A stretch of 64,000 bases of DNA from Gongronella butleri (Eukaryota; Mucoromycota; Mucoromycetes; Mucorales; Cunninghamellaceae): contig JAIWZP010000006.1 of the NCBI GenBank assembly GCA_025201375.1, forward strand, positions 310,001-374,000, given 5' to 3'. Below, piece by piece: positions 23,451 to 35,490 of the stretch; the first letter of the stretch is position 1; each line of letters begins with the position of its first letter. Position numbers and translations under genes: made by a program. The notes below the pieces were generated by a model. The model ran no database searches. It saw only the letters and a program-made list of their open reading frames with translations, and was not told the DNA's origin.

Positions 23451-24950
23451 GTCTTTTTGTTGATTGTGGCCATATTGCGTGAGAATCTGGCCAACAGATA
23501 CCATTGAAAATTTGCAGAAAATCAATATTTTTATTACAAGTCCCATTTTTCTTTCCACGGTGAGACAATGCAGCCCACGTCGCGTCTGATTTGCATGATT
23601 CACGCGAGCTGCTTCATTTCCCTTCATTTCCAATTATGCATGGGTGAACTTTTAAATTGTTGGGAAGGATGGGAGGCGACGGCGCCGTATGAATAATGTA
23701 AAATTGGAGATACCGCGTCATTCCGCCATCCCGGATCTACGCCCCAATGGCCGTCACAGGTAGCCGCGGATCCTTAAGCATTGCCGCCTTCCTAATTGGA
23801 AGACATGCATGGCCCAGTTTTCCCGTTTTCCTGTGGAATACATCTTTTTGAACTTACAGAGAGATCAACCTTACATATGGCAGTGTTTCCGCGCTCATTG
23901 GTTGAGCATAAAACAAAAAAAAGTGGGGTATGGGGCGAGTTTCGTTGGTTTACGGCGCGCAGAGTTGCTTAAAATCGCGCTGATTGGTCCCCATTCACAG
24001 CTTTTCGCGCCGTAAGCGCGGATCTGAAATTCAAAAAAACAGACCCCAGTTTCCTGGCGCCCCCTTTATAATGCTAAGACATGGCAAGCCATGCCGAATG
24101 TTGTACCGGGGGAACCCAGGGCACTTGCAATGACATCAACATCTTTGCCCCCGGGGGATAAAAAAATGTTATGACAAAGTGGAATGCTGACAAGGTTGCT
24201 CAATTTTTTTTTTTTTTTTACCGTGCAGCACTGCATGACCATCCGGGAGATGGGAAGTCTGAAAAAAAAATGAGAGGACAAGGAAAAAAGAGGTGGCGGA
24301 GGGACAAAAGAAAGATGGGACGGTCCATTGTGAGAAGGGACGCGAGAAATTAATATTTAATTGGGCCCTCTTGCATAATTATTGATCTGTGTGCAACGTG
24401 CCACGACAGTCGAGCGGAATGAGGCTGGACCCTGACTGAATAAATCAACACAGTGACCCTGAGCCAACCTACACGAATCTTTGGGTATTGCAGCAACGCA
24501 TAAAAGACAAAAACGCCTTTTGCACCGAGATGCTGGTCCTTTACCACAGGCACGATGCGCGCATTATTTGCGGATTGAACCACCTTTTGTGCATTTCGGC
24601 ACATATTTGCTTTTTTTTTCTCTTTTTTTTTTCTCTTTTTTTTTTTCTTTTTTGCTTTTTTGTATGATGCGCCTCTTTTTTTTTTTCTCCCCCTTTCTGT
24701 CTCTCCCTTTTTCATGACCTTTGCCAAGGATGGATTCGTGGAACCAATGATGTCGCTGACATACAGTACCCCACGCTCCCCACGCTCCCCACCCGCGCTC
24801 AAAAAAAAAAAAGGATCGCGTGACACGGACTGAAAAAAAAGCTTATTGTTTAGTGATTAAAGTTCCCCCGCACCATTCCATAGTACACCAAAATGAATGC
24901 ATAATGTAATGATGATGTTGTCCCGTTTTTTCACATCCCAATGCATGTCA
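23451..24950. other. Divergent intergenic region between the GH81 and GH55 glucanase genes
   Basis: About 1.5 kb without a supported gene. It holds several homopolymer tracts (for example the T-rich block at 24,610-24,715) and TATA-like boxes at each end pointing outward. It could carry shared control elements for the two beta-1,3-glucanases, but I cannot name a specific site. Confidence 0.45.
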
Positions 24951-24955
24951 ACTCA

Positions 24956-24965
24956 TATAAAAAAG
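24956..24965 (+). promoter_or_regulatory. TATA-like box of the GH55 gene
   Basis: TATAAAAAAG about 70 bp upstream of the ATG at 25030, followed by a pyrimidine-rich leader. Confidence 0.45.
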
Positions 24966-25029
24966 GAGGTCTTTGAGGCTGATTGATTTTTTTTTTCAAC
25001 AAGCTCTTCTTTTTTTCTTACTTTCTCTA

Positions 25030-27841
25030 ATGGTTTGCCTTGGAAAACTTGCAGCTGCACTCTTGCTTGCGGCGCCCACGGTGCTCATGTCGCCAATTCG
25101 ACGCGGTGTTCTTCCTCGTGCTGACTCGTGCTCGCCAGGCAGCGGTTCTGGAGGCAACATGTGGATTAGCAATGTGACTCATGGCCAGGCTGCATTCAAT
25201 CCTGATCCCAGCGGCTACCAGGTGTTCCGCAACGTGATGGACTTTGGGTGCAAGGGTGATGGTGTGGCCGATGACACGGCGTGTCTGAACCAGGCCGTCT
25301 CCGCTGGCACGCGCTGTGGCGAAAATTGCGGCTCGGCAACCACAAGCCCGGCGCTTGTGTACGTGCCGCCCGGCAAGTACTTGATCTCCTCGCCCGTCAT
25401 CTTGTACTATTTTACCCAATTTGTCGGTGATGCTGGCAACCCGCCGCAATTGATCATGTCGCCCAACTTCAAAACCTCTCTTGGCATGCTGGACGTGAAC
25501 CCTTACATTGATGGTGGCAACGGTGCGCAATGGTACATCAACCAAAACAACTTTTTCCGTCAAATCCGCAATTTTGTCATTGACATGACGCAGGGTAAGC
25601 ATTTTATTCTCGTTTTCATGCTGCCCGGGTGACCTGTGCTCATTTCCCTCTCCTATTTTTTTTTTAATTAGCCCCTGATTCGCAAACAACGGCCGGTATC
25701 CATTGGCAAGTTGCCCAAGCCACCTCGCTTCAAAACATCCAATTCAAGATGTCCAAGAACAAGGGCAATTCGCACCAGGGCATCTGGATGGAAAATGGCT
25801 CTGGTAAGACGCGGATTGACATGACATGGCACGCGATTCATTTATTGACCCACTTTTTTTTTAGGCGGCTTTATGTCCGATCTTTCGTTTGATGGTGGCA
25901 AATTTGGCATGTGGGTGGGCAACCAGCAGTTCCTTTCGCGCAACTTGACCTTCACCAACTGTGACACAGCCATCTACTTGGTAAGCAATCGTGCAAGGCT
26001 GCGAGATTCCCTTTTCTCATACAAAAATAATTAGAATTGGGCTTGGACTTGGAATCTTCAAGACATTTCCGTGTCGAATTGCAATGTTGGTATCGATGCG
26101 TCGCAGGCACAATCCGGTTTTACTTCGTCGGTGGGCAGGTATGCTCTCAAAAAAAAAAAAAAAAAAAAAAAAAAAAAGCGAGAGAGGCACTAAACAATTT
26201 CTTTTTTTTTAGCGTGGTCCTCATGGACTCCACCATCACGAACACCCCCATTGGTGTCCGCATCAATGGCACGGCAAACCCTACAAACGACACATCCGAC
26301 TCGATTTTGCTCGACAATATCCAGTCCTCGGGCGTGACTAGGTATGAAAAAGGCGCGAAAAAAAGCCAATTTACAACGGATTTCTTACTCTTTTTTTTTT
26401 ATGCGCAGCCTTGTTGCCAACACTGACGGCTCGACTATCCTGGCGGGTGGCAATGTTGATTCGTGGGGCCGTGGTAGCCTGTACACGGACGACAGCGGCA
26501 AGGGCAAATTCAACCAAGGCAAACTCACGGCGCCCACCAAGAGCAAGGCTCTTTTGGACTCCAATGGCAACTACTTTGCTCGCTCGCGTCCTCAGTACGA
26601 GACGTACGGTCCCTCTGACTTTGTTTCGGTCACTGGTAAATACAAAAAAAAATGTATTGCTTCTTGATTTACTCATTTCATCTCTTTTTATTGCAGATGC
26701 TGGCGCCAAGGGCGATGGCAAGACCGACGACACTGCCGCAATCCAACAGGCGATCACCAATGCCGGATGCAAGATCGTGTACTTCCCTCATGGCACGTAT
26801 TTGGTGTCCAAGACTATCACGGTGCCCTCTGGCACGCGCATCACTGGTGAATTATGGTAATTGTCTTTCAAAAAGCAAGATGACGCGCTTGCTCATGTCT
26901 ATTTTTTTTTCAGGCCCGTGCTTATGGCTAATGGCGATGCGTTCCAGGATGCTAGCAACCCGCAGCCCATGTTGCAAGTTGGTCAATCTGGTGAAACTGG
27001 CACGGTTGAGATTTCTGGCATGATGTACGCCACCAAGGGTGCTCAGCCTGGTGCCATTCTCGTCGAATGGAACCTTGCTGGCTCCAACCCTGGCGATGCT
27101 GGCATGTGGGACTCGCACTTCCGCGTTGGTGGCGCTGCCGGCTCGGGTCTGCAGACGGCGCAATGCCCCAAGGGTCAACAAGCGACGGCTACTTGCAATG
27201 GTGCTTTCATGCTGCTGCATCTGACCAATTCGTCCTCGGCCTACTTGGAAAACGTCTGGGCATGGACTGCTGACCACGATTTGGACAGCGGCGAGACTCA
27301 AGGCCAAATCTCGATTTACACGGGCCGTGGCGTTCTTGTCGAGTCCCAAAAGGCGAGCTGGTTGTATGGTGTGCAATCTGAGCACAACGTGCTGTACCAG
27401 TACCAGCTTAATAATGCTCAAAACGTCCTGATGGCCATGGTTCAATCCGAGACTCCTTATTACCAACCCGGTCCCAAGGCGCCTCTCCCTGTCAAGGCGG
27501 TGTCCGCCTACAACGACCCGACGTTTGATGATTGCGACCCTTCGTCCAACACGTGTGCCCTGGCCTGGAGCGTGCGCTCGCTCAAGTCTTCCAATGTCTA
27601 TGTTTATGGTGCTGGTCTTTACAATTTTTTCAATAATTACGACCAAACGTGCCTGGACACCGAGAATTGCCAAGACAAGCTTGTTGACATCGAGACGTCC
27701 ACGGGTGTGTACCTTTACAACCTCAACACCAAGGCGTCGATCGCCATGGTTAGCGCCGGCAACAAGACATTGGCTCTCCAAGCAGACAACACCAATAACT
27801 TCTGCCAGACGATCAACGCCTTCATTGTGCCTTCCTCTTAG
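25030..27841 (+). CDS. Exo-beta-1,3-glucanase, glycoside hydrolase family 55
   Basis: Secreted enzyme that releases sugar from the ends of beta-1,3-glucan chains. Eight exons: 25030-25594, 25672-25803, 25865-25980, 26035-26138, 26213-26341, 26409-26635, 26697-26856, 26914-27841, giving 786 residues. A signal peptide (MVCLGKLAAALLLAAPTVLM) starts at the ATG at 25030. Two tandem pectate-lyase-like beta-helix halves are visible, each opened by a typical motif: FGCKGDGVADDTACLNQAV at residue ~75 and AGAKGDGKTDDTAAIQQAI at ~420. Other GH55 landmarks are YVPPGKYLISSPVILYYFTQ, NFFRQIRNFVIDMTQ, GIHWQVAQATSLQNI and WAWTADHDLD. Many Asn-X-Ser/Thr sites fit secretion. It is divergent from the GH81 endoglucanase, and the two activities are complementary. 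Confidence 0.93.
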
Positions 27842-28387
27842 ATGTGTATCTTTCTACCCCAATTTATCTATTTATTGCGCTGCTCTTAAATAAATGTACA
27901 GTAGTGTCAAAATCATCATTACCGGAGCCCCAAGCTAATTTACAGTACGCTATTATCATATTGAATCGCGTTGTGCTTGACATTCTCACTAGACAATCCT
28001 CTTGAATGCAGACCAAATGATGGGTACAGTATCAAGACATACAGCAGAGCACGTCTCTCGGCTGGTGTTTAGTATTACATTTGTGTAAATCTGAATTTTT
28101 TAGGATTTCAATACAGCCGTCTTATTCACCTCTAGATTTCAAGGCTATTTTGAAACGAGACGCGCCGAAATACTTTAGTGGCAAACCTTTGGAAGTTACA
28201 GTATCTATGTAGTATTTGCCATGGCCAGTAATAGAATCTGTGAAAATTGGTGAAAACCGTGCACGTCTCGACAGCAGACTGATTGCCCTCAGCCTTCTTA
28301 TTTTTTATGAAAAGAGAAGCCATGAAATATCAAAGTACTAGCGTTTGCTCGTGATCCAAGCATGATTTTGCCGCGAAAAACGATAAA
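27842..28387. other. Intergenic region downstream of GH55 with relic sequence
   Basis: No gene. The stretch at 28,140-28,270 (grading from gacgcgccgaaa to gtgaaaattggtgaaaaccgtgcacgtctcg) resembles 30,080-30,190 and belongs to the dispersed relic family. Confidence 0.45.
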
Positions 28388-29560
28388 CGCATAAAATATT
28401 ATTTGGCGCTGCGCTTTCACTGGCAAACATGAATATCGAGGTTTCTCGGGACTGAGTGATCCGATTCACGAAAAAAATTAACACCGTTATAGGATTGGGC
28501 CTACCATCAACTGGTCCAAATTTAGGACCAGATGAGCGAGTTTTGAGGAAGCGCCAGTTTCATAGACGTAAAGGAGGTAAGATCAGCACCATTTTGTCTC
28601 GTACAGCGGCAACGGCTGAGCACCCCGACGCGTTAGATACATCAAATGAATCAGCGTCCAAACGCTGTAAAAGCGCTTGTGGTTTGGGGATATCGTGTCG
28701 AGTTCTCGGCCAAGTTAGCCTTCAGAAGTCATTTTTATCCTGTTTTGGCCCTGAATTTATGCAAAATGCATTTCCTCAGAACTGAGTGATCCGATCTTTG
28801 AAGAAACTTGACATCATTGAAGCTTTGAGTCGAGTATTCACTGGTCTAATTTTGGACGCAGATGGTCAGCCTCATCGGGAGGAACGCGTAAAATATTATT
28901 TGGCGCTGGGTTTCACTAGCAAACTCGAATCTCGCTATTTATCGCGACTGAGTGATCCGATTCGCGAAAAAAATTAACACCGCTGGAGAATTGGGTCTGC
29001 CATCAACGGGTCCAAATTTGGGACCAGATAAGCAAGTTTCTGATGAAGCTCAAGTTTCATAGGCATAAAGAGGATAAGATCAGTACCATTTGGTCTAGTA
29101 CGGCGGCAACAGCTGAGCGCTCCAACACGTGAGACACATCAAATGAATCAGCGGGCAATCGCTGTAAAAGCGCTTGTGGTTTGGGGACATCGCATCGAGT
29201 TCTCGGAATGTTAGCCTTCAGGAATCGCTTTGACCCCGTTTTGGCCCTGAATTTATGCAAAATGCATTTCCTCAGTACTGAGTGATCCGATCTCTGAAAA
29301 AACTTGATATCGTCGGATTTTTGTGTTCATCATCCTCTAGCTCAAATATAGAACCCGAAGAACAAGATCCGGAAGAAGCGCCCTGCAAAAAGGGGGTAAA
29401 ATTTTTTCCATTTTGTTAGCGTACGCGACAACGGCCCAACGTATCGATGCGCGAGTCACCTCAAATGAATCTGTGATCAAAGGCGGTGAAAGCGCTTGTG
29501 TTTTGAAAACATCAAGTTGAGATTTCGGCGAGTTGGGGTGTAAAGACTCTGAAACCCCAC
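28388..29560. repeat. Composite tandem repeat, ~496-bp period (330 + 166 bp)
   Basis: The 15-mer actgagtgatccgat begins at 28,451, 28,781, 28,947 and 29,277, giving spacings of 330, 166 and 330. Unit 1 (28,451-28,946) and unit 2 (28,947-29,276 plus the start of the next) are clearly alignable, sharing gtccaaattt.ggaccagat, catcaaatgaatcagcg, gctgtaaaagcgcttgtgg and tttatgcaaaatgcatttcc. A third, more decayed copy follows to about 29,560. The 166-bp piece is itself a shortened copy of the 330-bp piece. Frames are broken differently in each copy, so it is not an active gene. Confidence 0.88.
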
Positions 29561-29879
29561 ATTTTCGATATTGATCTGGCAGACATGATATTGGGTCGGC
29601 TCTGCCTGCTTGTCCATATTCACAAATACGAACTTCCGCAAGCGTGAAAAAAAAAGTCAGTCAGTAACTCAGCAAGTGCCTGAAAAATGCACAAAAGCAC
29701 AAATTTCATCCGTTATGGATATTTGCACACAAATAAAACGTTTGATCTGTCCATGTTTCGATCTCAGTGGACAGAAACTGACGCGTGCTACGCTGCTACA
29801 GTACCATTTCGATGCTTGAAGCATCGCGTTACACGGTACAAAAACGTACATACTTATGTTATAAACACCAAAGAGCGCG

Positions 29880-30300
29880 TTTTTCAGACTTTGGCGCGGC
29901 CTGTTGTGCCTTTATAATTTTTTTACAGCCTACATGCCCGCCAATGAAACCTGCGTCACGGCGTAAACTACGTCGTACAGTATACAGTAAGACAGGAGTC
30001 GTGAAAATGTCAAAAATTTGGAGATTGGAGTCATTTGAACAACAACGGACTTCTGGTTTCAACATGATGTTGAAAACAGACGCGCCAAAATCACCCGATT
30101 CAAAGGATGAGAGGCGATTCAATCGTTTTTTGTGGTGGGGCAGCATCGGATTTGTGAAAATACGTGAAATTGGCGCACGTCCCGGCAACGGCCAGCACGA
30201 CTTGCGGTTTTTAATTTTTTTTTTCTTCAAAGACAGGCATTAGAGCTTGGAACAACCAGATGGCAAAACTTGATGGCAATCCAATCGTGGGCTATCACAT
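29880..30300. repeat. Member of a dispersed, decayed repeat family
   Basis: The stretch ttttacagcc....tgcccg.....cgtcacggc.taaactac at 29,925-29,975 has a clear relative at 42,838-42,890. The stretch around 30,130-30,300 resembles 18,120-18,270. Sequence is too decayed to show terminal repeats or a transposase frame. Confidence 0.6.
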
Positions 30301-30643
30301 AATGAATCTTTCAAAACCTTGCTACAGCCAAATTTTGGAGAATGTCAGGGTCTGGGACAAAACACCTTTGGCGGCCTTGATTTTTTTTTCTGAGAAGCGT
30401 GGGGCCAAATCCTCTACGTGGCAAATTTTCGTGGGATTGTAACAAGTCCTTGATGCCTAAATGTTTTTTTTTTTCAAATTTAGAGGTAGGTCAGGTCAAA
30501 ATGCACCTGGATAATCTCCCGCTTTGAGCTCTTTTTTTTATTTTGTGATTCTACGGGCTTGAGACTCCGCATAAAATCCCTCGTTTTGAGCACTGACTTT
30601 GTTTCCACCTTTTCCGCCTTTTCCTTTACTTTTTTTACCAAGC

Positions 30644-31802
30644 ATGGATCGAAAGCGAGTGAATGGACCCGAGTCGAGCGTGCCTCCTCTTTTTAAAACA
30701 AAAGAAGCGACGCGTGTGGATACAAGCAAGCGGTCGGACAGCCGGTCGCCTGACGATCTGCGGTCATTATGTATGATCCAAGCGTTTTTGCCACTCTGAA
30801 TGCGTGTACTCACTCGACACTCTTTTTTTTTTTTGTGGATAGATTTGAAGACGGGACTTGTGAATCAGGCGAACGGATCGGCGTATATCGAAATGGGCAA
30901 GATCAAAGTGGTGTGCGCGGTGTAAGTGGACAGCATGGCGCGCCTTTTTCCTTGTCAAACAGGGAGGTTGACCATGTGTCTCTTCTTTTTATTTTAGCTA
31001 TGGCCCCCGCCAATTGAAAAAGGTGGGCTTTTCTGCGCAGGGCATCCTCACCTGTGACTTTAAATTTGCCCCATTTGCGTGCGTGAAGCGACGAAACAAC
31101 ATCCGAGTAAGCTAAATAGAAAAAAAACGCATTCAAGATAGAGAGATGTTCATTTTAGCATTGTAATGCAGGACCCGCAAGAGAAGGAATTCTCATCAAA
31201 TCTCGTGCAAGCGTTGACGCCCGCGGTGCGTGTGGACTTGATCCCCAAATCGGCCGTTGACATTTACATCAATGTTCTCGAGAGCGACGGTGACAATGCG
31301 TGCTTGGCGGCCGCCATCATTGTGGCCAGCATTGCCTTGACGGACGCGGGTATTGAAATGTACGACCAGGTCACCGCTTGTTCTGCTGTAAGTCTCGATC
31401 GAATCTCTTTTTTTTTCTTTTGCTCACAGCGCGACACGATGCGCGCGGCTTTCTTTTTTTTTTAGCTGTTGAAGGAAAAGGCATTGACGATGGACGGCAC
31501 GCAAGATGAAGAGCGCGACCACCAGGGATCCTTGGTCATCTCCTATATGCCCTCCCTGAATCAAGTGACAAGCGTGCTGCAGACCGGGCAGACAAGCGTG
31601 GACAGCATGAACAAGGTAAAGCCCCCCTCCCTTTTTTTTGCCCTCTCCCTGCCCCTTCTCTCTGTTCCATTTGCGTGACTCGAAAGAATAGCCGCGCTCA
31701 CCCTTTATTTTCGCTTTATAGGCGATGGAGAGCTGCATTGATGGGTGTTCCAAGTTGTATAGCGTCATGTCGGCTGCCCTGATTGAGTCATTGAAGGGAT
31801 GA
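30644..31802 (+). CDS. MTR3: Exosome complex component MTR3 (RNase PH-like ring subunit)
   Basis: Structural subunit of the six-member ring of the RNA exosome, which feeds RNA to the catalytic subunits in nucleus and cytoplasm. Six exons: 30644-30770, 30843-30921, 30998-31106, 31172-31387, 31466-31615, 31722-31802, giving 253 residues. Landmarks: DDLRSLYLKTGLVNQANGSA, YIEMGKIKVVCAVYGPRQ, LTCDFKFAPFACVKRRN, RDPQEKEFSSNLVQALTPAV and ALTDAGIEMYDQVTACSA. These match the MTR3/EXOSC6 branch rather than RRP41 or RRP46, especially the basic RRNN turn and EKE after it. The phosphorolytic residues are not obviously conserved, as is usual for this subunit. Confidence 0.88.
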
Positions 31803-31987
31803 GATGGAGCCGACGGTCCGTGCATCATGTGAGTGTTTGAAGGATACCGATTTTATTTTTTTTACTTGTAGCATTTTGAATTAAAAAAAAGGCATACAAT
31901 TGCCCTTTGCATCGATTAATTTCCTCGAACTTTATTATTATTATACGCCATTGAGCGTGGTGTGCTTGGATTTATCATTAGGTGGGG

Positions 31988-32625
31988 TCAAAAAAGAAGC
32001 GCAGAGATCATAAAAGCCAGGACCATGGAGGCAATCATGGCGACTGGGGTGTGTTTGACAGCCATGGACTTGGAGCTGGAAGTTGTGCCTGTGGCATTGG
32101 CGGCCGAGGCCGAGGTGGATGGCGACGCGGTCGTCATGTTGACGTAGGGCTGGATTTGCACGGGGATGGATGTATTTGTTTTCATTTCCTCGGATTCAAA
32201 GACGACATCCCACTTGCCGGCGTGCACGTTGTTCGGGATGATGTAGTTGTACGTGTGCTGCCAATACGTCTTGCCATTCATGGTCACGACCGCGCCCGCC
32301 GTCGATGTCACATCTGCGTTTTGCACGACCTGGAGCCCGGGATTCGACACACCCACGTCGGGCGTCAGGTAAATGTTCAATTCTGGCACAAAAATATGAA
32401 AAAAATGAGCATTTGCGCGGGTCCCCACAGCCCCAATTTCACGCTGAAAGATGGCTTACTCGCGCCTTGATCGAGCACAATGTACGTAATGGGCAAGGCC
32501 TGACCAGCCACGTAGATCCCGTCGTACAATGGCGAGCTAATGCTGAATTCGCCCGTTTTCGACAAGGTCTGCGCGCGCACGACGGCAATCAGACTCAAGA
32601 CAACAAGCAACAATTTGGTACACAT
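31988..32625 (-). CDS. Kre9/Knh1-like GPI-anchored Ser/Thr-rich wall protein
   Basis: Two exons on the minus strand (32625-32460, 32382-31988) encode 186 residues. A signal peptide (MCTKLLLVVLSLIAVVRAQ) leads into a Kre9/Knh1 N-terminal-type beta-sandwich: ISSPLYDGIYVAGQALPITY, then HTYNYIIPNNVHAGKWDVVF. A short Ser/Thr/Ala linker (TTASPSTSASAANATGTTSS) and a hydrophobic C-terminus (MIASMVLAFMISALLF) follow, with a likely GPI attachment Ser/Ala/Asn before it. In yeast, Kre9/Knh1 act in beta-1,6-glucan assembly. In other fungi many short one-domain relatives like this one are wall or membrane surface proteins of unknown role. Its 3' end is 190 bp from that of MTR3 (convergent). Confidence 0.8.
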
Positions 32626-32999
32626 GGTTTGGAAAATAGAAAATGATGAAATGAAAAAAGGCTAGAGGGGAAAACAAAAAAAAAAAAGAGTTCAAAGAAG
32701 TAAGCATTCACTCCTTTGCACAGCAGGGTGCTCTCCTTTTCATTGCCCTTTTAAGACAACACGCTCCGTCTCCTTTTTGTCTCATTGGGTGCGCGTGTCC
32801 CTTTTTTTTGAACAGGATGGCGCCTCCTTGCGGGTTTCTCCATGCCTATTGCAAAACTTTTGTCAAAGGAACGAAAAGAAAGGATGCTATGATACACAAT
32901 TGAGTTTAATATTTTAAAAAACAAAAAGCTACAAGATGATGCGGGGCAGAAAAGGGGGTAAAAGGTAAAAAAAAAAAAAAAACGCGTGAAACCGCGCGA

Positions 33000-34969
33000 T
33001 TAAAGACGTGTTTCACCGCCAATGCCGCCAAATTCAAAGTAGAGATGCTGGAATTCGGGGAGCACCTGATCAAAATCGAGGACCTCGGTAGCGGGCTCGC
33101 CATTGGCCGTCGAAAAATCCATGCAGGCGCGGCCCTCATAGCTAACATAGAATCGCGGCTGGAGCCACGTTTGGCCCTTGCTGTTCGTGTACTGTTTGAT
33201 CGCGCGCCACGGCCTCTCCGTGACGGCTTTGGCTGCATCTTGCTCGATGAAATGTACCTTGTCAGTGATTTTGAGCAGGTTGGCATGCACAAAAAGTGGG
33301 GCGTCGCGCACTGTCGCATAGGACGGAGGCGCAAATTGCAACATTGTGTGGCCACAAAAATCGCCAGTGACCTCCTCCGTGCCTGCCATGGCCAAAAACA
33401 CAGGGTTCATGTAGTACGATTGCCCAAGTGTCTATGATGATTATCGGAAAAACGCGAAAAAAAAGAGGCGCCACGTTCAATCGCGACTCTCTGTTGCCCG
33501 TTGCCTCCTCCTTGCTCCTTACCTTCCATGCGAATCGGAATGTGTCCTTGTCACCATTCAAAAATTGGTAGTAGATGCCTGATTTCCCAAAAAAAACCAA
33601 TTAAAATGAGCCCATGTTGACGATGCATTGAATAAATGCAAGTATGCATACCGTGATGATGGTTCATGAACCATGCCAATTGCAGAGCGTGCCAAGCCTT
33701 TTTTTTGTGAATCACCATTTGGCCAGACTATGCCAAAAAAGGGGCACCGTCAGCCTCTAATCGGTGGAATTTATGCTCGTTTCACTACCTCTTGTTCCCA
33801 TTCGTCGTCGCAATCAATGTCCAGCACCTTGAAGATGGCATTGTCCGCGTTGGTTTTCCTAAAAGTCGCAAGCGTCAGGGAGCGCTCTTTTTACTTTTTT
33901 TGGTGGGGGTTTTACCAGTAATCAGGCCAAAAAAGAGCGCCGCCCGTCTTGTACTCTGGGGTTTCAAAAAGGAAAGAAGGATCGCCGGTGGGGACATTGT
34001 CCGAGTCCAGGTACAACACCTGTTCGAACTCAGAGTTGATGATGGCTGCAGGTTTGATTTGGAATCTTTTGCAATAAAAAGAAAAAATGAGCATCATCTT
34101 GTTTTGTTTGAGGCGCAATCGCGATGGTGCTTTTACTGCTTGCTGTTGCCTGTGCGCCGTTGTGCGGGTCGGATGAGTTTTGCATCGGTCAAATCGCGTG
34201 CGACGGCGTTTAAGCTCTTGAGTTGTTGTTTCATGGCGAGCGTCGGTGCTTCGTCGTCCATGTGCCATATTTCGACGGGCAGCGTGCATTTGTAGTGTCG
34301 CAAAAGGTAGATGGCTGTCAGGGCGCGCTGGTACGTGTCGCTATTGCCAGCAACGAGGACAATGCCGCGGCCATGAAATGCTTTGGACGGGTATGGCTTG
34401 TTACGTTCGCGCGCCATGAATGCCTTCCATTGCGACTGGTACGTGCGCACGGTCTCGGGATCGATGGTCGTCCAAAAGAGCTGGTGCGCATTGTTGTGAT
34501 TGGGGTCTGTATTCCTGGACACGCTGTCTGTGCGGCATTTGCGCGAACGATCCAAAGGTGCCTCCTGCGCCTCTTGAACAATATCCTCTTGGTAGCTAGC
34601 GTCTTTTTCCTCGGCCAATTCGTCCTCAGCAACGTCCTCAGCGTCATCCGCAGCGTCATCGTCAGCATCGGGGTCCTCGTCGCTTTGAACCGCGTCGTTT
34701 TCTGGTATTTCATGATCTGGAAAGGGTTTCGATGGAGGCGCATCCACGCTTTCTTTGTTGTCTGCGGTGGGCACGAGGTTGGCGAATCGCTGGGTATCTT
34801 TTGAGGAATTTGGAGGCGTTGTGGGGCTGTCATTGCCCTCGAAAACAATGGATGACGGCACAGGAGGCATCGATGATGTCTGAGGCACAGATAAAATGGT
34901 CAGGCGATAGAGGATGAAGCAGGTGAAGATCACCAGGAAGAACGGTAGCCGACTTTTATGAACAAGCAT
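33000..34969 (-). CDS. MNN2-like alpha-1,2-mannosyltransferase, GT71 family
   Basis: Type II Golgi membrane enzyme that adds mannose branches to protein glycans. Six or so exons on the minus strand from the ATG at 34969. Residues ~8-26 (LPFFLVIFTCFILYRLTIL) form the signal anchor. An acidic, low-complexity stem (DPDADDDAADDAED...) follows, then the catalytic domain: GIVLVAGNSDTYQRALTAIY, LPVEIWHMDDE, the DxD motif in QVLYLDSDNVPTGDPSFLF, and EYKTGGALFWPDYW. Later exons carry SGQMVIHKKKAWHALQLAWF, MNPVFLAMAGTEEVTGDFCG and YEGRACMDFS. The start is head-to-head with the GH5_12 gene. The GT71 assignment is secure; the exact linkage is inferred from the family. Confidence 0.88.
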
Positions 34970-35490
34970 GCTGACATTGAGCGAAGAACAGAAAAAAAAA
35001 GTGACAAAGAGGGAAAAAAGAAAGAAAAGAAGAAGAAAAAGAAAAATATTTAGGCTCTTTTCACAGTTTGAAGGACAGAAATCCCCCAAGTTGTGTGCAA
35101 CATGGGTCTGGCCTCGTTTGCATGCCAAGCAAAAAAGAAACCATCTTTGGCACAAAATGACCAGATTTTGCTCAAAATTAATAAAAAAAAATAAAGAGCC
35201 ATTGGTTTCGAATAGACACTCCCTATGACATCCCCTTCAAGACAATGAATGGCACGCAAAAGACAACGAAAACGATGAAAATGAACGCCTCAACCCTCTC
35301 CCTCCCGTCGCGCCCCACTGCCGATCTTTTGTGTCACCAATGCTATTTTTTTTCTGGATGCATGGTCAGCCGACGTTGCTAGACCCTCACCCCTCACCCC
35401 CCATGACGCACTTTGAAAAAGCGAGTCTCCCCACCCCCTCCCCCCGATTTTTTTTTCCGCGCCCTTTCCTTTTTCCTTTCTTTTTTTCTC
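34970..35490. other. Divergent promoter region, MNN2-like / GH5_12
   Basis: About 520 bp between opposed start codons. It has purine-rich sequence close to the mannosyltransferase start and a pyrimidine-rich leader before the GH5_12 ATG. No gene is seen here. Confidence 0.45.

Noticed and set aside
31982..32470. Plus-strand Gly/Asp/His-rich frame
   Set aside because: Antisense shadow of the Kre9-like gene.
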